Origin: Cerioporus squamosus
Taxonomy: Eukaryota; Basidiomycota; Agaricomycetes; Polyporales; Polyporaceae
DNA length: 20,353 nucleotides
Assembly (NCBI GenBank): GCA_022592435.1
Contig: JABYQS010000498.1
Span: 1 to 20,353, forward strand
Reading direction: 5' to 3'
Positions 18,893 to 20,353 of the stretch are shown here, in pieces. Numbering within the stretch: position 1 is the stretch's first letter; each line of letters opens with the position of its first letter. The position numbers were made by a program, and so were the translations under genes. Under the pieces are notes generated by a model. It ran no database searches, had not been told where the DNA came from, and saw only the letters and a program-made list of their open reading frames with translations.

Positions 18893-19735
18893 GAGGGTCG
18901 GTGACATGGTCCTGTAGCATATCCTTGGGCGCAAGAGCGAGGTACTTACTTGGATTGCAGAGGACGCCGGTCGTCCCTGTGCGTGTCGTGTATCCGTATA
19001 CGATCGTTTCGAAATCCTACTGGGTGTCGATTTCTGCGGTCAATGGACAGTTGCGTTGTAGCTGAACCATTTCGTTTGAGGTTTGCACTAGAGATATAGA
19101 AGTCCCAGAAGGGTACTGAACTGCCTGTAACGTTTTATCCGAACACGCAAGCACTCAGGATGCCGACTATGAGACGAGTACCATTGGGACTCTTAGTACC
19201 GTAGAGTACAATACTATGCAATGATGTAATGGCCGCCTTCCCGTAGCCTCTCTCTCCTTAGGGTCCACCGTGCAAATACGTACGACGTCGTACGTGATGT
19301 ACATGCGGACCGACGCACGTATTCGGGACTTCTCCGAGCCCACTTACCTGACGTCATCGCGCAGGACGAGCATCGCCGCTATCGCCAGTACGTGGTTAGC
19401 GTGCGAGGGATGACCTCATGCCTGCATGACGGAAGGAGAAAACCGAGGGTTGTGATGAGTAGCGATGATGACGCAATGCTACATCAAGAATCTCGAGATG
19501 CCTGAACCACAACTCCGGAATACGGCGCGAGGAAGATGCCAAGTACAGTATGTACTCGTTGTTTGGAAGATCGATAATAACTTCACGCGTGTCAAAGAAA
19601 CGAGGGGAGAAGACCGGACGATTGTTGTGTTGCGCTCGAGCAACATCCTTGCCGGAATCAACCGCTAGATATGTCTCTGCTGCGGTTTGCGTACTATGAC
19701 AGACTCGACTTGATATCAAACTACCCGGATGGCCA
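18893..19735. other. Convergent intergenic region, no gene seen
   Basis: 840 bp between the ends of two convergent genes, more AT-rich than its neighbours. It contains an 18-bp perfect palindrome at 19278-19295 and only short open frames. I see no RNA gene or mobile-element protein. Confidence 0.5.
19278..19295. repeat. 18-bp perfect palindrome acgtacgac|gtcgtacgt
   Basis: Fully self-complementary, built from the motif (a)cgtacga. It lies between convergent 3' ends and has no evident partner elsewhere in the window. Confidence 0.85.
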
Positions 19736-20353
19736 TTAGGTCTCTCGCCTACTACCGGTCTTCGTGAAAGCCTTCCATGCTGTAACGGCGGACCGGGGAG
19801 CGTCAGGATTGACGAACGCGGACATGTTGTTGTAGCTGTGGGTTGCTGACTTCTCGGCCCGAGCGAACATCCTCTCCTCCATAGCAGCAATCGCCGTCTC
19901 TGCCTCCTCCACCAGTAGACCCTTCGACACGGAGTCCGCCAGCGCCAGACCGAGCTCGAACCCGTCGAGCATAGCAAGGTTCGCCCCTGCACCCGCGGCG
20001 GGACTCATCAGATGCGCCGCATCCCCAATGAGTGTGATCCCAGCCTTGTGAACCACCGATGGCCGACAGGGAGGCGGTAGATTGGGCGCGGACATATCGC
20101 AGCGTCGGCGCAGTGCCTGATGAACTTGTGCATCCACGGCGCCCAGTCGCTGAAGTGCTCGAGGAGCGCCTTCTTCCCCTCGTGAGGCTCCCGAGGGAGT
20201 ACGGGTTCGAGCTGCGAATCCAGGCGAAGGCGCGGATTCGACCGTTCCCGTTCGCTGGAAGGCCAACCACTTGTTGTTCTCCGCGAGGAAGCAGCTTCCT
20301 AGACCGACGATCGCCTCGCAGACATCCGCCATGCTGGGAGAGGCGGCGAGTTC
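19736..20353 (-). CDS. FAD-dependent monooxygenase (TetX/PHBH-like), C-terminal half, three frame breaks
   Basis: The gene enters from the right edge (its N-terminal FAD-binding GxGxxG is outside). In order: VGLGSCFLAENNKWLAFQR, NGNGRIRAFAWIRSSNPYSL, EPHEGKKALLEHFSDWAPWM, ICPRPIYRLPVGHRW, then the second FAD motif GITLIGDAAHLMSP (GD box) with AGAGANLAMLDGFELGLALA, and a helical end SATHSYNNMSAFVNPDAPRS to the stop at 19736. This layout matches fungal flavoprotein monooxygenases of the TetX/salicylate-hydroxylase type, which hydroxylate small aromatic or polyketide-like substrates using NAD(P)H and O2; the substrate cannot be inferred. Three one-base losses are needed to join the blocks: near 20251, in the C3 run 20190-20192, and at 20053-20054. 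All are on short homopolymers and residues around them are conserved, so assembly error is preferred over true decay. Confidence 0.8.
   Translation of the reverse strand, partial: ELAASPSMADVCEAIVGLGSCFLAENNKWLAFQRTGTVESAPSPGFAARTRTPSGASRGEEGAPRALQRLGAVDAQVHQALRRRCDMSAPNLPPPCRPSVVHKAGITLIGDAAHLMSPAAGAGANLAMLDGFELGLALADSVSKGLLVEEAETAIAAMEERMFARAEKSATHSYNNMSAFVNPDAPRSAVTAWKAFTKTGSRRET

Noticed and set aside
1..20353. tRNA, rRNA, CRISPR or viral genes
   Set aside because: No B-box with a matching acceptor stem, no rRNA core motifs, no spaced short repeats and no viral replication or coat proteins were recognised by eye; a covariance-model scan was not possible.

Overview
The window looks like a gene-dense stretch of a basidiomycete (probably Agaricomycete) genome. 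The genes are split by many phase-changing introns, mostly 49-75 nt, with GT(G/A)AGT-like donors, CTGAC/CTAAC-type branch points and CAG/TAG acceptors. The protein set is fungal: carboxypeptidase Y, a Met8-like/SUMT fusion, SRP14, a DUF726 lipase-like protein and a HET-domain relic. I found no bacterial operons, phage or CRISPR. This placement is inference from gene content and intron style.

Layout. 1-676 (+): 3' part of an RRM/RGG RNA-binding protein gene. 936-about 1939 (-): an RWD + DUF1115 (RWDD2-like) gene, convergent with it, whose 5' end runs into a near-perfect 620-bp tandem duplication (1921-3161); a candidate first exon lies beyond the duplication at about 3196. 3301-4555 (-): a four-TM claudin/SUR7-like membrane protein. 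4556-7832: gene-poor DNA with a decayed HET-domain fragment (5413-5835), a TGTCCGGA repeat cluster, TTTACGGAC inverted repeats and a 28-bp perfect palindrome. 7833-9801 (-): a complete 8-exon serine carboxypeptidase. 10456-12358 (-): a two-exon siroheme-pathway fusion protein. 12652-13306 (-): SRP14, head-to-head with a DUF726/TMCO4-like gene (13444-16916, +). 18030-18892 (+): a proline-rich basidiomycete protein of unknown function. 19736-20353 (-): C-terminal half of a FAD-dependent monooxygenase, cut by the right edge.

These are unrelated housekeeping genes rather than a cluster. Met1-like makes siroheme for sulfite reductase, SRP14 acts in ER targeting, and CPY is a secreted or vacuolar protease. 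I do not see a convincing new biological system.

The strongest signal concerns the sequence itself. Reading frames break by exactly one missing base at about 15 places, nearly all beyond 13 kb and mostly in short homopolymers, while the 7.8-12.4 kb genes are clean. Coding continues perfectly in the next frame each time. This points to uncorrected single-base deletions in the assembly more than to true pseudogenes. Any ORF-based reading of the right-hand 7 kb will miss or fragment real genes.
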